Source: Streptomyces globisporus (lineage in GTDB: Bacteria; Actinomycetota; Actinomycetes; Streptomycetales; Streptomycetaceae). Taken from it: a DNA stretch of 64,000 nucleotides. Shown in pieces: positions 33,639-41,738 of the stretch (its first letter is position 1; the number at the start of each line of letters is the position of its first letter). The DNA is taken from positions 186,001 through 250,000 of the forward strand of contig BMTG01000005.1 in the NCBI GenBank assembly GCA_014649555.1. Reading direction: 5' to 3'. The position numbers were made by a program, and so were the translations under genes. The notes under the pieces are model-generated. The model worked only from the letters and a program-made list of their open reading frames with translations, was not told where the DNA came from and searched no databases.

Positions 33639-34238
33639 TCAGCGGGCGCCGCCCGCCCGCATCCCTTCGAAAGCCAGCTGGACGACCGTGTCCGCGAGCT
33701 GCTCCTCCCCGGGGAAGCCGCCCGGCTGCGGCCGATACCACTCGACCAGCGAATTCACCATGCCGAACAGCAGCCGGGTCGCCAGCCGTATGTCCACGTC
33801 CGCCCGGAGGTCGCCCTCGGCCACCGCGGCCTGGAGCAGCTCCGCCACCCGCTGGTCGAACTCGCGGCGCCGCTCCAGCGCCCAGCGCTCCGTCTTCGTG
33901 TTTCCGCGCACCCGAAGCAGCAGGGTGACGTAGGGGACCTCCGCCATCAGCACGTCGACGGTCCGGCGCGTGACGTACTCGACCCGCTCGACCGCGCGCC
34001 CGCGCTGCGCCCCGGGCTCGTCGAGGATGGCGAAGAGCCCGTCGAGCGCCCGGCTCACGGCCCGGCGCAGCAGCTCCTCCTTGCCCGCCACATGGTGGTA
34101 GATGGAGGATTTCGAGATACCCGCCGCCCGGGAGAGATGCTCCATGGACGTGCCGTCGTAGCCGCGCTCGTTGAAGACACGGACGGCGACGGTGAGCAGG
34201 GTCTCCGGTGTGTACGTGTCCCGCTTGGCCGTGGTCAT
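33639..34238 (-). CDS. paaR: TetR-family regulator, PaaR type
   Basis: A 199-residue TetR regulator. Helix-turn-helix at about residues 28-52 (GYDGTSMEHLSRAAGISKSSIYHHVAGKE); the rest is a helical ligand domain. ATG 34238 is preceded by GGGAGGAT at a 9-bp distance; longer starts upstream would overlap the DnaA box region. It is divergent from paaN. Its probable operator ACCGATCGTTCGGT lies between the two, an identical site is before paaA, and the pattern matches the Corynebacterium PaaR core ACCGnnCGnnCGGT as recalled. Probable repressor released by phenylacetyl-CoA. Confidence 0.82.
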   Translation of the reverse strand: MTTAKRDTYTPETLLTVAVRVFNERGYDGTSMEHLSRAAGISKSSIYHHVAGKEELLRRAVSRALDGLFAILDEPGAQRGRAVERVEYVTRRTVDVLMAEVPYVTLLLRVRGNTKTERWALERRREFDQRVAELLQAAVAEGDLRADVDIRLATRLLFGMVNSLVEWYRPQPGGFPGEEQLADTVVQLAFEGMRAGGAR

Positions 34239-34293
34239 GTCCGCGATCCTCCCCCATGAGGGATCAGCCCCGCACAGGCGGGGACCGCCGAAG

Positions 34294-34302
34294 TTGTCCA
34301 CA
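34294..34302 (+). other. DnaA box in the paaR-paaN gap
   Basis: TTGTCCACA, a perfect Streptomyces-type DnaA box, 25 bp from the PaaR-type operator. Confidence 0.6.
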
Positions 34303-34327
34303 GGTTCCCCGAGGGCCCCTTGTCCCG

Positions 34328-34341
34328 ACCGATCGTTCGGT
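34328..34341. promoter_or_regulatory. PaaR operator before paaN
   Basis: ACCGATCGTTCGGT between the divergent paaR and paaN genes. Its reverse complement is identical to the site before paaA. It sits about 55 bp from the paaN start, immediately followed by TTACTCTAAC, a likely -10 region, so a bound repressor would block paaN. Confidence 0.8.
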
Positions 34342-34395
34342 TACTCTAACTCCGTCCGCACGTCCCCGCCCGGCTCGATGAGGAGTTGGTCCGCC

Positions 34396-36096
34396 ATGGC
34401 CTCCGCGCTCACCCCCCAGCAGCTGTCCGAGACCCACCGGCCCACGCTCGACCAGGCCCTCGACGTGATCAGTACCCGCGCGTACTGGTCCCCGCACCCC
34501 GAGCACCCGAAGGCGTACGGCGAGGGCGGCGCCCCGGGCAGCCTGGGTGCGGCCGAGGGCAAGGCCGCCTTCGACGCAGTTCTGGGCACCCGGTTCGACC
34601 TGGGCCAGCCGGGCACCGACGGCTGGGCCGGCGGCGAGGTCTCGCCGTACGGTCCGGAGCTCGGTGTCGAGTATCCGCACGTCGACCCGGACATCCTGCT
34701 GCCGGCGATGAAGGCCGGCACGGCCGCCTGGCGGGCGGCGGGTCCGGAGGTCCGGGCCCTGGTCTGTCTGGAGATCCTGTCGCGGATCAGCGCCCGCACC
34801 CATGAGCTGGCCCACGCCGTGATGCACACGAGCGGCCAGGCCTTCATGATGGCGTTCCAGGCGGGCGGCCCGCACGCCCAGGACCGCGGCCTGGAGGCCG
34901 TGGCGTACGCCTACCGCGAGCAGGTCCGCACCCCCGAGAACGCCGACTGGTCGAAGCCGCAGGGCAAGCGCGATCCGCTGAAGCTGCACAAGTCGTTCAT
35001 CACGTCCGGCCGCGGCGTCGCGCTGGTCATCGGCTGCAACACGTTCCCCACGTGGAACGGCTATCCCGGCCTCTTCGCCTCCCTCGCCACGGGCAACCCG
35101 GTGCTGGTCAAGCCCCACCCGCGCGCGGTACTCCCGCTGGCGCTCACCGTGTCCATCGCCCGTGAGGTCCTCGGCGAGGCGGGCTTCGACCCGAATCTGG
35201 TGGCGCTGGCCGTCGAGCGGCCCGGCGAGGGCATCGCCAAGGCCCTGGCCGTCCGCCCCGAGGTCCGGATCATCGACTACACCGGCTCGACCGCCTTCGG
35301 CGACTGGCTGGAGGAGAACGCCCGCCAGGCCCAGGTCTACACGGAGAAGGCCGGCGTCAACACGATCGTCGTCGACTCCACCGACGACTACCGGGGCATG
35401 CTGGCCAACCTGGCGTTCTCCCTCTCGCTGTACAGCGGCCAGATGTGCACGACCCCGCAGAATCTGCTGATCCCCCGGGACGGCATCGCCACCGACGACG
35501 GCGCCAAGTCCTACGACGACGTGGTCGCCGACCTCTCGGCCGCCGTCACCAAGCTGCTCGGCGACGACGCCCGCGCGTCCGCCCTGCTCGGCGCGCTGGT
35601 CAACCCGGACGTCAAGGCCCGGCTGGAGGCCGCGGGAGGGCTGGGCGAGGTCGCCCTGCCCTCGCGGACGGTCGCCAACGCCGAATTCCCCGACGCGGCC
35701 GTCCGCACGCCGGTCGTCGTGAAGCTCGACGGCACCAAGCCCGACGACGGCGCGGCCTACTTCTCGGAGTGCTTCGGGCCGGTGTCCTTCGCCGTCGCCG
35801 TCGAGTCGACGTCCGCCGCCCTGGACCTGCTCCGCCGCACGATCCGGGAGCAGGGCGCCATGACGGTCGGGGCGTACACCACCTCCCCCGAGGTGGAGCG
35901 CGCCATCGAGGACGTCTGCCTGGACGAGTCGGCCCAGCTCTCGCTGAACCTGACCGGCGGGGTGTACGTCAACCAGACCGCCGCCTTCTCCGACTTCCAC
36001 GGCTCCGGCGGCAACCCGGCGGCCAACGCGGCCCTGTGCGACGCGGCCTTCGTCGCCAACCGCTTCCGCGTGGTGGAGGTGCGCCGCCAGGCGTAG
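34396..36096 (+). CDS. paaN: Phenylacetic acid degradation protein PaaN (aldehyde dehydrogenase family)
   Basis: A 566-residue protein. The aldehyde dehydrogenase fold is clear: NAD site region RGVALVIGCNTFPTWNGYPGLFASLATGNPVLVKPHPRA, IIDYTGSTAFGDWL, YTEKAGVNT and the active-site Cys in YSGQMCTTPQN. It lacks the C-terminal MaoC-like hydratase domain of E. coli PaaZ (681 residues), so it may only oxidise the semialdehyde formed on ring opening of oxepin-CoA; a separate hydratase is needed. AGGAG lies 10 bases before ATG 34396. It is controlled by a PaaR-type operator. Confidence 0.92.
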   Translation: MASALTPQQLSETHRPTLDQALDVISTRAYWSPHPEHPKAYGEGGAPGSLGAAEGKAAFDAVLGTRFDLGQPGTDGWAGGEVSPYGPELGVEYPHVDPDILLPAMKAGTAAWRAAGPEVRALVCLEILSRISARTHELAHAVMHTSGQAFMMAFQAGGPHAQDRGLEAVAYAYREQVRTPENADWSKPQGKRDPLKLHKSFITSGRGVALVIGCNTFPTWNGYPGLFASLATGNPVLVKPHPRAVLPLALTVSIAREVLGEAGFDPNLVALAVERPGEGIAKALAVRPEVRIIDYTGSTAFGDWLEENARQAQVYTEKAGVNTIVVDSTDDYRGMLANLAFSLSLYSGQMCTTPQNLLIPRDGIATDDGAKSYDDVVADLSAAVTKLLGDDARASALLGALVNPDVKARLEAAGGLGEVALPSRTVANAEFPDAAVRTPVVVKLDGTKPDDGAAYFSECFGPVSFAVAVESTSAALDLLRRTIREQGAMTVGAYTTSPEVERAIEDVCLDESAQLSLNLTGGVYVNQTAAFSDFHGSGGNPAANAALCDAAFVANRFRVVEVRRQA

Positions 36097-36099
36097 GCG

Positions 36100-36783
36100 C
36101 TACCGGCGGGGGTCGGGGACGTCGGCGTAGCGCTGGATCCACGCGTGCATCGCGATGGCCGCGGCGGCTCCGGCGTTGATGGACCGGGTCGAGCCGAACT
36201 GCGCGATCGAGCACACCGTCGTGGCGTGCTCGCGCGCCTCCTCGGTGAGGCCCGGCCCCTCCTGCCCGAACAGCAGGACACAGCGACGCGGCAGCTCGGT
36301 GCGCTCCAGCGGTACGGCGCCGGGGAGGTTGTCGATCCCGATGACCGGCAGCCCCTCGGCGGCCGCCCAGGCGGTCAGGTCCGCCGTGTCGGGGTGGTGG
36401 CGCACATGCTGGTAGCGGTCGGTGACCATGGCGCCGCGCCGGTTCCAGCGCCGCCGGCCGACGATGTGGATCTCCTTGGCCAGGAAGGCGTTGGCGGTCC
36501 GGACCACGGAGCCGATGTTGAAGTCGTGGGTCCAGTTCTCCACGGCCACGTGGAAGTCGTGCCGCCGCAGGTCGAGATCGGCGACGATCGCCTCCCGCGT
36601 CCAGTAGCGGTACGCGTCACCGACGTTGCGCCGGTCGCCCTGCGCCAGCAGCTCGGGGTCGTACCGCTCGTCCTCGGGCCAGGGCAGCGGGTGCGGCCCG
36701 ACACCGATCAGCTGGCCGTAGCCGTCGTCGTACTGGAGGGGTTCCGCCGGGGGTTCTTGGGTTCTGCCGGTCTCACTGCTCAC
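36100..36783 (-). CDS. TrmH/SpoU-family RNA methyltransferase
   Basis: A 227-residue SPOUT methylase with GTG start. Motif 1: HVAVENWTHDFNIGSVVRTANAF with the conserved N and R; motif 2: LLFGQEGPGLTEEA; motif 3: CSIAQFGSTRSINAGAAAAIAMHAW (N of the knot). It methylates the 2'-O of a tRNA or rRNA ribose using SAM. It lacks an L30e-like N-domain. The start overlaps the stop of the HTTM gene by GTGA, and the gene ends only 3 bp from the convergent paaN stop, leaving no room for a separate terminator. Confidence 0.92.
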   Translation of the reverse strand: MSSETGRTQEPPAEPLQYDDGYGQLIGVGPHPLPWPEDERYDPELLAQGDRRNVGDAYRYWTREAIVADLDLRRHDFHVAVENWTHDFNIGSVVRTANAFLAKEIHIVGRRRWNRRGAMVTDRYQHVRHHPDTADLTAWAAAEGLPVIGIDNLPGAVPLERTELPRRCVLLFGQEGPGLTEEAREHATTVCSIAQFGSTRSINAGAAAAIAMHAWIQRYADVPDPRR

Positions 36784-38183
36784 CCGACGAGCGTATGGCC
36801 CCCGCCGCCGCCCTGGAGCCGGGGCTCCTCCGTACCGCCGTGGCCGTCCTGCGCCGGGCCGTCCGCCGGCGGTCCGTCCGGGCCGACCGCTTGGGCGGGC
36901 GTCCCGGGCTTCCCCGGCGTACGGGACCGGCCGGGCAGCCGGGAGAACAGCCGCCGCCTGCCGGTCGCGGCCCGGGCGCCCAGCCACACGAGGAAGGCCG
37001 TCGGCAGGAACACCGCGTCGGCCGCGATCATCGCCATGGAGAAGAAGGGCAGCCCGAGCAGCAGGGCGATCCCCGCGTGCTCGCAGATCATGATGACCAG
37101 CAGGACGTTCTTGACCCGCCGGTTGAACAGCGTGAACGGGAAGGCGACCTGGACGATGACCGTGCCGTACGTCAGCACCATGACCATCAGCCCGCTGGCG
37201 CCCAGGATGTCCGACAGGGCCGGCCACGGGGTGAAGTAGTCGAGGTTGAGCGGGTAGTAGAGCGCGGTGCCGTCCTGCCAGCGCGAGCCCTGGATCTTGT
37301 ACCAGCCGGCGGTCGCGTAGATCAGGCAGACCTCGGCCATGATCACGGCGAGCGTGGCGTTGTGCGCGAGGTTGGCCAGCACGTCGAGCAGAGTGCGGGC
37401 CTCGCTGTGCGGCGCGTAGCGGTTCACCGCCCACCAGACGGCGGCGGAGATCCAGAGGATCCAGAGCAGGGTCGGGAGCCACCAGGTGCCGCCGAGCCCG
37501 CCCATCAGGGTGGCCGTCGCGAGAACGGGGCCGAGGACCACCCAGAGCACCGGGCCCAGGATGTCCCGGAGCGGCGGCAGGCCCTGGGCGGCACGCCGCG
37601 CGTTGCGGGCCGCACGCCCGGCGTCCAGCGACCAGACCTGGGCGCAGCGCGTCAGCACGAGGTAGATCGCCATGAGGTGGACGACGTTGTCGCCGCCGTC
37701 GCCCATGAAGATGCTGCGGTTCTGCACCGAGAGCACGCCGACCATGAAGAGGACGGACATGGTCCGGGTCCGCCAGCCGACCATCAGCGCCGCCGCGGAC
37801 AGCAGCGTGAGGACGTAGACCGCCTCGAACCAGAGCGTGCTGTCGGTCCACATCAGGACGGAGAAGGCCTCGTTGCCGTCCGTGAGCTGGCGTGCCAGGT
37901 CCCAGTGCCACGGGCTGTCCGGGCCGTACAGCTCATGGCGGTGCGGCAGCTCGCGCAGCAGGAAGAAGAGGTAGGTGGCGGCGAAGCCGATCCGGACGAC
38001 GGCGCTCTGGTACGGGCCGAGGGCCGAGGCGGTGACACGCTGAAGGCCACGGGCCAGACCGCCACCGGGGCCGCCGACCCCTTGAGGCCGGGGCCCGGTC
38101 GGCTGTGGGCCGGTCGGCTGTGGGGCCGGGTTCTGCGAGGCGGGGTTCTGCGGAGCCGGGTTCTGCGGCGAGGGGATGGTCAC
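36780..38183 (-). CDS. HTTM-domain membrane protein
   Basis: A 467-residue multi-pass protein. A repeat-rich N-terminus (QNPAPQNPASQNPAPQ type, residues 6-33) precedes about nine hydrophobic helices. The HTTM (horizontally transferred transmembrane) domain shared with vitamin K-dependent gamma-carboxylase is visible: VVRIGFAATYLFFLLREL, GDGGDNVVHLMAIYLVLTR, and SRWQDGTALYYPLNLDYFTP. Function in bacteria is unknown. It is coupled by GTGA overlaps to a DUF5819 gene before and a TrmH gene after. Two N-terminal repeat blocks may vary in length between strains. Confidence 0.88.
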   Translation of the reverse strand: MTIPSPQNPAPQNPASQNPAPQPTGPQPTGPRPQGVGGPGGGLARGLQRVTASALGPYQSAVVRIGFAATYLFFLLRELPHRHELYGPDSPWHWDLARQLTDGNEAFSVLMWTDSTLWFEAVYVLTLLSAAALMVGWRTRTMSVLFMVGVLSVQNRSIFMGDGGDNVVHLMAIYLVLTRCAQVWSLDAGRAARNARRAAQGLPPLRDILGPVLWVVLGPVLATATLMGGLGGTWWLPTLLWILWISAAVWWAVNRYAPHSEARTLLDVLANLAHNATLAVIMAEVCLIYATAGWYKIQGSRWQDGTALYYPLNLDYFTPWPALSDILGASGLMVMVLTYGTVIVQVAFPFTLFNRRVKNVLLVIMICEHAGIALLLGLPFFSMAMIAADAVFLPTAFLVWLGARAATGRRRLFSRLPGRSRTPGKPGTPAQAVGPDGPPADGPAQDGHGGTEEPRLQGGGGGHTLVG

Positions 38184-39022
38184 TGGTTCGCCTCCGCACG
38201 GGGCGCGTCACGGCGCTGTTCCGCCGCGTGCTCGGGAAGATCGTCGGGGGTCACGGTCCACCAGGGGAGTACGCGGTGGACGGGCCGGGTGCTGATCTTC
38301 TCGGTGCTCCACCGGGGCGGGGCGATGGAGCTGGTGGCGGAGCGGAGCTGGATGCGTTCGATCGTGCCGCCGTAGTCGCGCTCGCTCAGCCGCAGCATCG
38401 CGATGCGCCGCACGTAACGCTCGGAGAGATCCCCGCGCAGGCCGTTGGGGCGGTTCTCGCTGTCGTGGGAGTTGACGTAGAAGTCCCAGCCCCGGCGGAG
38501 CTCGTTCTGGTCGACATGGCTGGGGAAGAGGTTGCCGCGTATCCCTTCGGCGTCCTCGTGGGTGAGGTTCATCCACCGGGTGGTGCGGCGGCCGTCGGCG
38601 TCGGCCACTTCGGCCCGTACATGGACGGCGACGTTCTGCTGGAGCGGGTTGGGCGCGAACAGCTTCCAGTTCTGCTCGAACTCCGGGTAGATCCAGCGGT
38701 CGATCGTCTTCCCGTGCTCCTTGGTCAGCGTGTTGGACGGGGCGACGTGCAGGAACACCATGGCCACCTGGGTGCAGGCGAGCAGTCCGATCAGGGACAG
38801 CGCCAGGGCCGCGACCACCTGGTACGGAGTCGAGAGCCCGGCTATGCCCCGGCCGGTGACCGAGGGATCCGGCATCGGCGACGAGGGCGTCGGGGGCGTG
38901 GTGACCGCCTGGTCCGCCGGTATGGCTCCGGGGGTGTTCCGCGCCTCCGCCGGCCGGTTCGACGCCCGCGGCCAGGCGTCCTTCCCCCCGCCCGCAGAGC
39001 TCCTGTCGTGGTCCGATTCCAT
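38180..39022 (-). CDS. DUF5819 membrane protein
   Basis: About 280 residues from ATG 39022; a GTG at 39049 is an alternative start nine codons upstream. One transmembrane helix (VVAALALSLIGLLACTQVAMVFLHV) lies after a 60-residue cytoplasmic Pro/Ala-rich segment. Outside, conserved WIYPEFEQNWKLFAPNP and 'VDQNELRRGWDFYVNSHDSE' mark DUF5819. This family is regularly found next to HTTM genes and likely works with them in the membrane. It is the first gene of the three-gene operon. The function is not known. Confidence 0.85.
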   Translation of the reverse strand: MESDHDRSSAGGGKDAWPRASNRPAEARNTPGAIPADQAVTTPPTPSSPMPDPSVTGRGIAGLSTPYQVVAALALSLIGLLACTQVAMVFLHVAPSNTLTKEHGKTIDRWIYPEFEQNWKLFAPNPLQQNVAVHVRAEVADADGRRTTRWMNLTHEDAEGIRGNLFPSHVDQNELRRGWDFYVNSHDSENRPNGLRGDLSERYVRRIAMLRLSERDYGGTIERIQLRSATSSIAPPRWSTEKISTRPVHRVLPWWTVTPDDLPEHAAEQRRDAPRAEANQ

Positions 39023-39053
39023 CCCGCCCCGCTCACCGTCGATCACCACTCAG

Positions 39054-39062
39054 TTATCCACA
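39054..39062 (+). other. DnaA box before paaA
   Basis: TTATCCACA, a consensus DnaA box, in the DUF5819-paaA divergent gap, 45 bp from the PaaR operator. Confidence 0.6.
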
Positions 39063-39107
39063 GGGTTGACACCCTACGGGCCTCCGACTCACCATTGAAG
39101 TCAAGGA

Positions 39108-39121
39108 ACCGAACGATCGGT
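39108..39121. promoter_or_regulatory. PaaR operator before paaA
   Basis: ACCGAACGATCGGT, the exact reverse complement of the site before paaN, 16 bp from the paaA start. A further CGGT follows at once. Occupancy would cover the paaABCDE transcription start. Confidence 0.8.
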
Positions 39122-39137
39122 CGGTAGGGAGCCCGGG

Positions 39138-40247
39138 ATGGCGGCAGTGACTGCGCACCAGACGACGCAGAAGACCCTCGGCACGGCGAATGCGGCGGGC
39201 GGAGCGGGTTCTACGGCTGCGGCAGGTGAGACGGACGCGGCGGCTGCGGACCACCTCGCGGCCTTCGACGCGGCCGTGGCGGCGGACGAGCGGATCGAGC
39301 CGCGCGACTGGATGCCGGACGCCTACCGGGCGACGCTGATCCGCCAGATGGCCCAGCACGCCCACTCGGAGATCATCGGCATGCAGCCCGAGGCCAACTG
39401 GATCACCCGGGCGCCCTCGCTGCGCCGCAAGGCGATCCTCATGGCCAAGGTGCAGGACGAGGCGGGCCACGGCCTGTATCTCTACAGCGCCGCCGAGACC
39501 CTGGGCACCAGCCGCGAGGAGCTGCTCGACAAGCTCCACGCGGGCCGCCAGCGCTATTCGTCGATCTTCAACTACCCCACGCTGACCTGGGCCGACGTCG
39601 GCGCCATCGGCTGGCTGGTCGACGGCGCGGCGATCACCAACCAGGTGCCGCTCTGCCGCTGCTCCTACGGCCCCTACGCCCGCGCGATGGTCCGGATCTG
39701 CAAGGAGGAGTCCTTCCACCAGCGCCAGGGATACGAGCTGCTGCTCGCCCTCAGCCGTGGCACCGAGGCCCAGCACGCCATGGCCCAGGACGCGGTGAAC
39801 CGCTGGTGGTGGCCCTCCCTGATGATGTTCGGCCCGCCCGACGACGCCTCGTCGCACTCCGAGCAGTCCATGGCCTGGAAGATCAAGCGGCACTCCAACG
39901 ACGAGCTGCGCCGGCGCTTCGTCGACATCTGCGTGCCCCAGGCCGAAGCGTTGGGCCTGGAGCTCCCGGACCCCGACATCCGGTGGAACGAGGAGCTGGG
40001 CGGCCACGACTTCGGCGCGATCGACTGGTCGGAGTTCCAGGAGGTCCTCAAGGGCAACGGCCCTTGCAACGAACAGCGGATCACCCAGCGGCGCAGGGCC
40101 CACGAGGAGGGCGCCTGGGTCCGGGACGCGGCAGCCGCGTACGCCGCCAAGCACGCCCCGGCACAGACATCGCCCCGGACACCGGCATCGGCATCGGCAT
40201 CGGCACCGACCAGCGCGTCCGCGCAGCATGTGGAGGAGACGGCATGA
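39138..40247 (+). CDS. paaA: 1,2-phenylacetyl-CoA epoxidase catalytic subunit PaaA
   Basis: A 369-residue ferritin-like diiron oxygenase. Two ExxH sites are visible: E108-A-G-H111 and E191-S-F-H194, the diiron ligands. The N-terminal 48 residues and a C-terminal Ala/Ser/Thr-rich tail are extra. With PaaC it forms the oxygenase that epoxidises the aromatic ring of phenylacetyl-CoA. First gene of paaABCDE, behind a PaaR-type operator. The stop overlaps paaB (ATGA). Confidence 0.95.
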   Translation: MAAVTAHQTTQKTLGTANAAGGAGSTAAAGETDAAAADHLAAFDAAVAADERIEPRDWMPDAYRATLIRQMAQHAHSEIIGMQPEANWITRAPSLRRKAILMAKVQDEAGHGLYLYSAAETLGTSREELLDKLHAGRQRYSSIFNYPTLTWADVGAIGWLVDGAAITNQVPLCRCSYGPYARAMVRICKEESFHQRQGYELLLALSRGTEAQHAMAQDAVNRWWWPSLMMFGPPDDASSHSEQSMAWKIKRHSNDELRRRFVDICVPQAEALGLELPDPDIRWNEELGGHDFGAIDWSEFQEVLKGNGPCNEQRITQRRRAHEEGAWVRDAAAAYAAKHAPAQTSPRTPASASASAPTSASAQHVEETA

Positions 40248-40534
40248 GCAGCTCGACCGACTGGCCTCTGTGGGAGGTGTTCGTGCGTTCCCGGCGCGGA
40301 CTGTCCCACACCCACGCGGGCAGCCTGCACGCGCCGGACGCCGAGATGGCCCTGCGCAACGCCCGCGACCTCTACACCCGCCGCTCGGAGGGCGTCTCGA
40401 TCTGGGTGATCCCGTCCACCGCGATCACCGCCTCCTCCCCCGACGAGAAGGACTCCTTCTTCGAGCCGGCCGGCGACAAGCCCTACCGCCACCCGACGTT
40501 CTACGAGATCCCGGACGGGGTGAAGCACCTGTGA
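40244..40534 (+). CDS. paaB: Phenylacetyl-CoA epoxidase subunit PaaB
   Basis: A 96-residue protein: [41 protein letters not shown] is the PaaB signature. It bridges PaaAC complexes in the epoxidase. ATG 40244 overlaps the paaA stop, and its own stop overlaps paaC (GTGA). Confidence 0.95.
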   Translation: MSSSTDWPLWEVFVRSRRGLSHTHAGSLHAPDAEMALRNARDLYTRRSEGVSIWVIPSTAITASSPDEKDSFFEPAGDKPYRHPTFYEIPDGVKHL

Positions 40535-41247
40535 GCGCCGCACTCGCCCTCGGCGACGACGCGCTGGTGCTCTCGCACCGGCTGGGGGAGTGGGCCGGTC
40601 ACGCCCCCGTTCTGGAGGAGGATGTGGCGCTCGCCAACATCGCCCTGGACCTGCTGGGGCAGGCGCGGGTGCTGCTCTCGCTCGTCGGCGACGAGGACGA
40701 GCTGGCCTACCTCCGCGAGGAGCGTGCCTTCCGCAACCTCCAGCTGGTCGAGCAGCCGAACGGGGACTTCGCCCACACCATCGCCCGGCAGCTCTACTTC
40801 TCGGTGTATCAGCACCTGCTGTACGAGCGACTGGCGGCCGGGGACGGCGAGTTCGCCGGTCTGGCGGCCAAGGCCGTGAAGGAGGTGGCCTACCACCGTG
40901 ACCACGCCGAGCAGTGGGTTCTGCGGCTCGGGGACGGCACCGAGGAGAGCCACGGCCGAATGCAGAGCGGCCTGGACGCGCTGTGGCGGTTCACCGGCGA
41001 GATGTTCCAGCCGGTCGAAGGGCTCGATTCCACGGATGCTGGCTTCGACTGGCAGACGCTGGAGGGCAGTTGGCTCGCCGCGGTCACCGACGTCGTCGAC
41101 CGCGCCACTCTGACCCTCCCCGCGGGCCCGCGGTCCGGAGGCTGGGCGGCGGGCGCGGGCCGGCAGGGCCTGCACACCGAGCCGTTCGGCCGCATGATCG
41201 CCGAGATGCAGCATCTGCACCGCAGTCACCCGGGGGCGTCATGGTGA
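40531..41247 (+). CDS. paaC: Phenylacetyl-CoA epoxidase structural subunit PaaC
   Basis: A 238-residue ferritin-like subunit with GTG start. LSHRLGEWAGHAPVLEEDVALANIALDLLGQAR, and AVKEVAYHRDHAEQWVLRLGDGTEES, match PaaC. It is the non-catalytic partner of PaaA. It overlaps paaB by GTGA and paaD by several bases. Confidence 0.94.
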   Translation: MSAALALGDDALVLSHRLGEWAGHAPVLEEDVALANIALDLLGQARVLLSLVGDEDELAYLREERAFRNLQLVEQPNGDFAHTIARQLYFSVYQHLLYERLAAGDGEFAGLAAKAVKEVAYHRDHAEQWVLRLGDGTEESHGRMQSGLDALWRFTGEMFQPVEGLDSTDAGFDWQTLEGSWLAAVTDVVDRATLTLPAGPRSGGWAAGAGRQGLHTEPFGRMIAEMQHLHRSHPGASW

Positions 41248-41738
41248 CCGACACACTGCTGGAGGCGGAGCTGCGCGAGCTGGCCGGCTCCGTGCCCGAC
41301 CCCGAGCTCCCGGTGCTGACCCTGGCGGAGCTGGGCGTCCTGCGGGACGTCCGGGTGGAGGGCCCGGGCCGGGTGACCGTGCGGCTCACCCCGACGTACA
41401 CCGGCTGCCCGGCGATCGAGGCGATGTCCGCCGACATCGAGCGGGTGCTGCACGACCACGGCGTGCCGGAGGTCTCCGTGGTCACGGTCCTGGCACCGGC
41501 CTGGTCGACGGACGACATCAGTGCCGAAGGGCGCCGCAAGCTCGCCGAGTTCGGCATAGCGCCGCCGCGCGCCCACAGCGCCGACGGCGGCCCCGTGCCG
41601 CTGACGCTCTCGGTGCGCTGCCCGCACTGCGGCTCCACGGACACCGAGCTGCTCAGCCGGTTCTCCTCCACGGCGTGCAAGGCCCTGCGCCGCTGCGTCG
41701 CCTGCCGTGAACCGTTCGACCATTTCAAGGAGTTGTAG
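41241..41738 (+). CDS. paaD: PaaD, Fe-S assembly-type accessory protein
   Basis: A 165-residue protein of the MIP18/DUF59 type. VPDPELPVLTLAELGVLRDV and PTYTGCPAIEAM are the DUF59 motifs. The C-terminus adds a zinc-ribbon-like CPHCGST...CVAC domain. It is needed for maturation of the epoxidase, probably of PaaE iron-sulfur. Start ATG 41241 overlaps the paaC end. Confidence 0.94.
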   Translation: MVTDTLLEAELRELAGSVPDPELPVLTLAELGVLRDVRVEGPGRVTVRLTPTYTGCPAIEAMSADIERVLHDHGVPEVSVVTVLAPAWSTDDISAEGRRKLAEFGIAPPRAHSADGGPVPLTLSVRCPHCGSTDTELLSRFSSTACKALRRCVACREPFDHFKEL

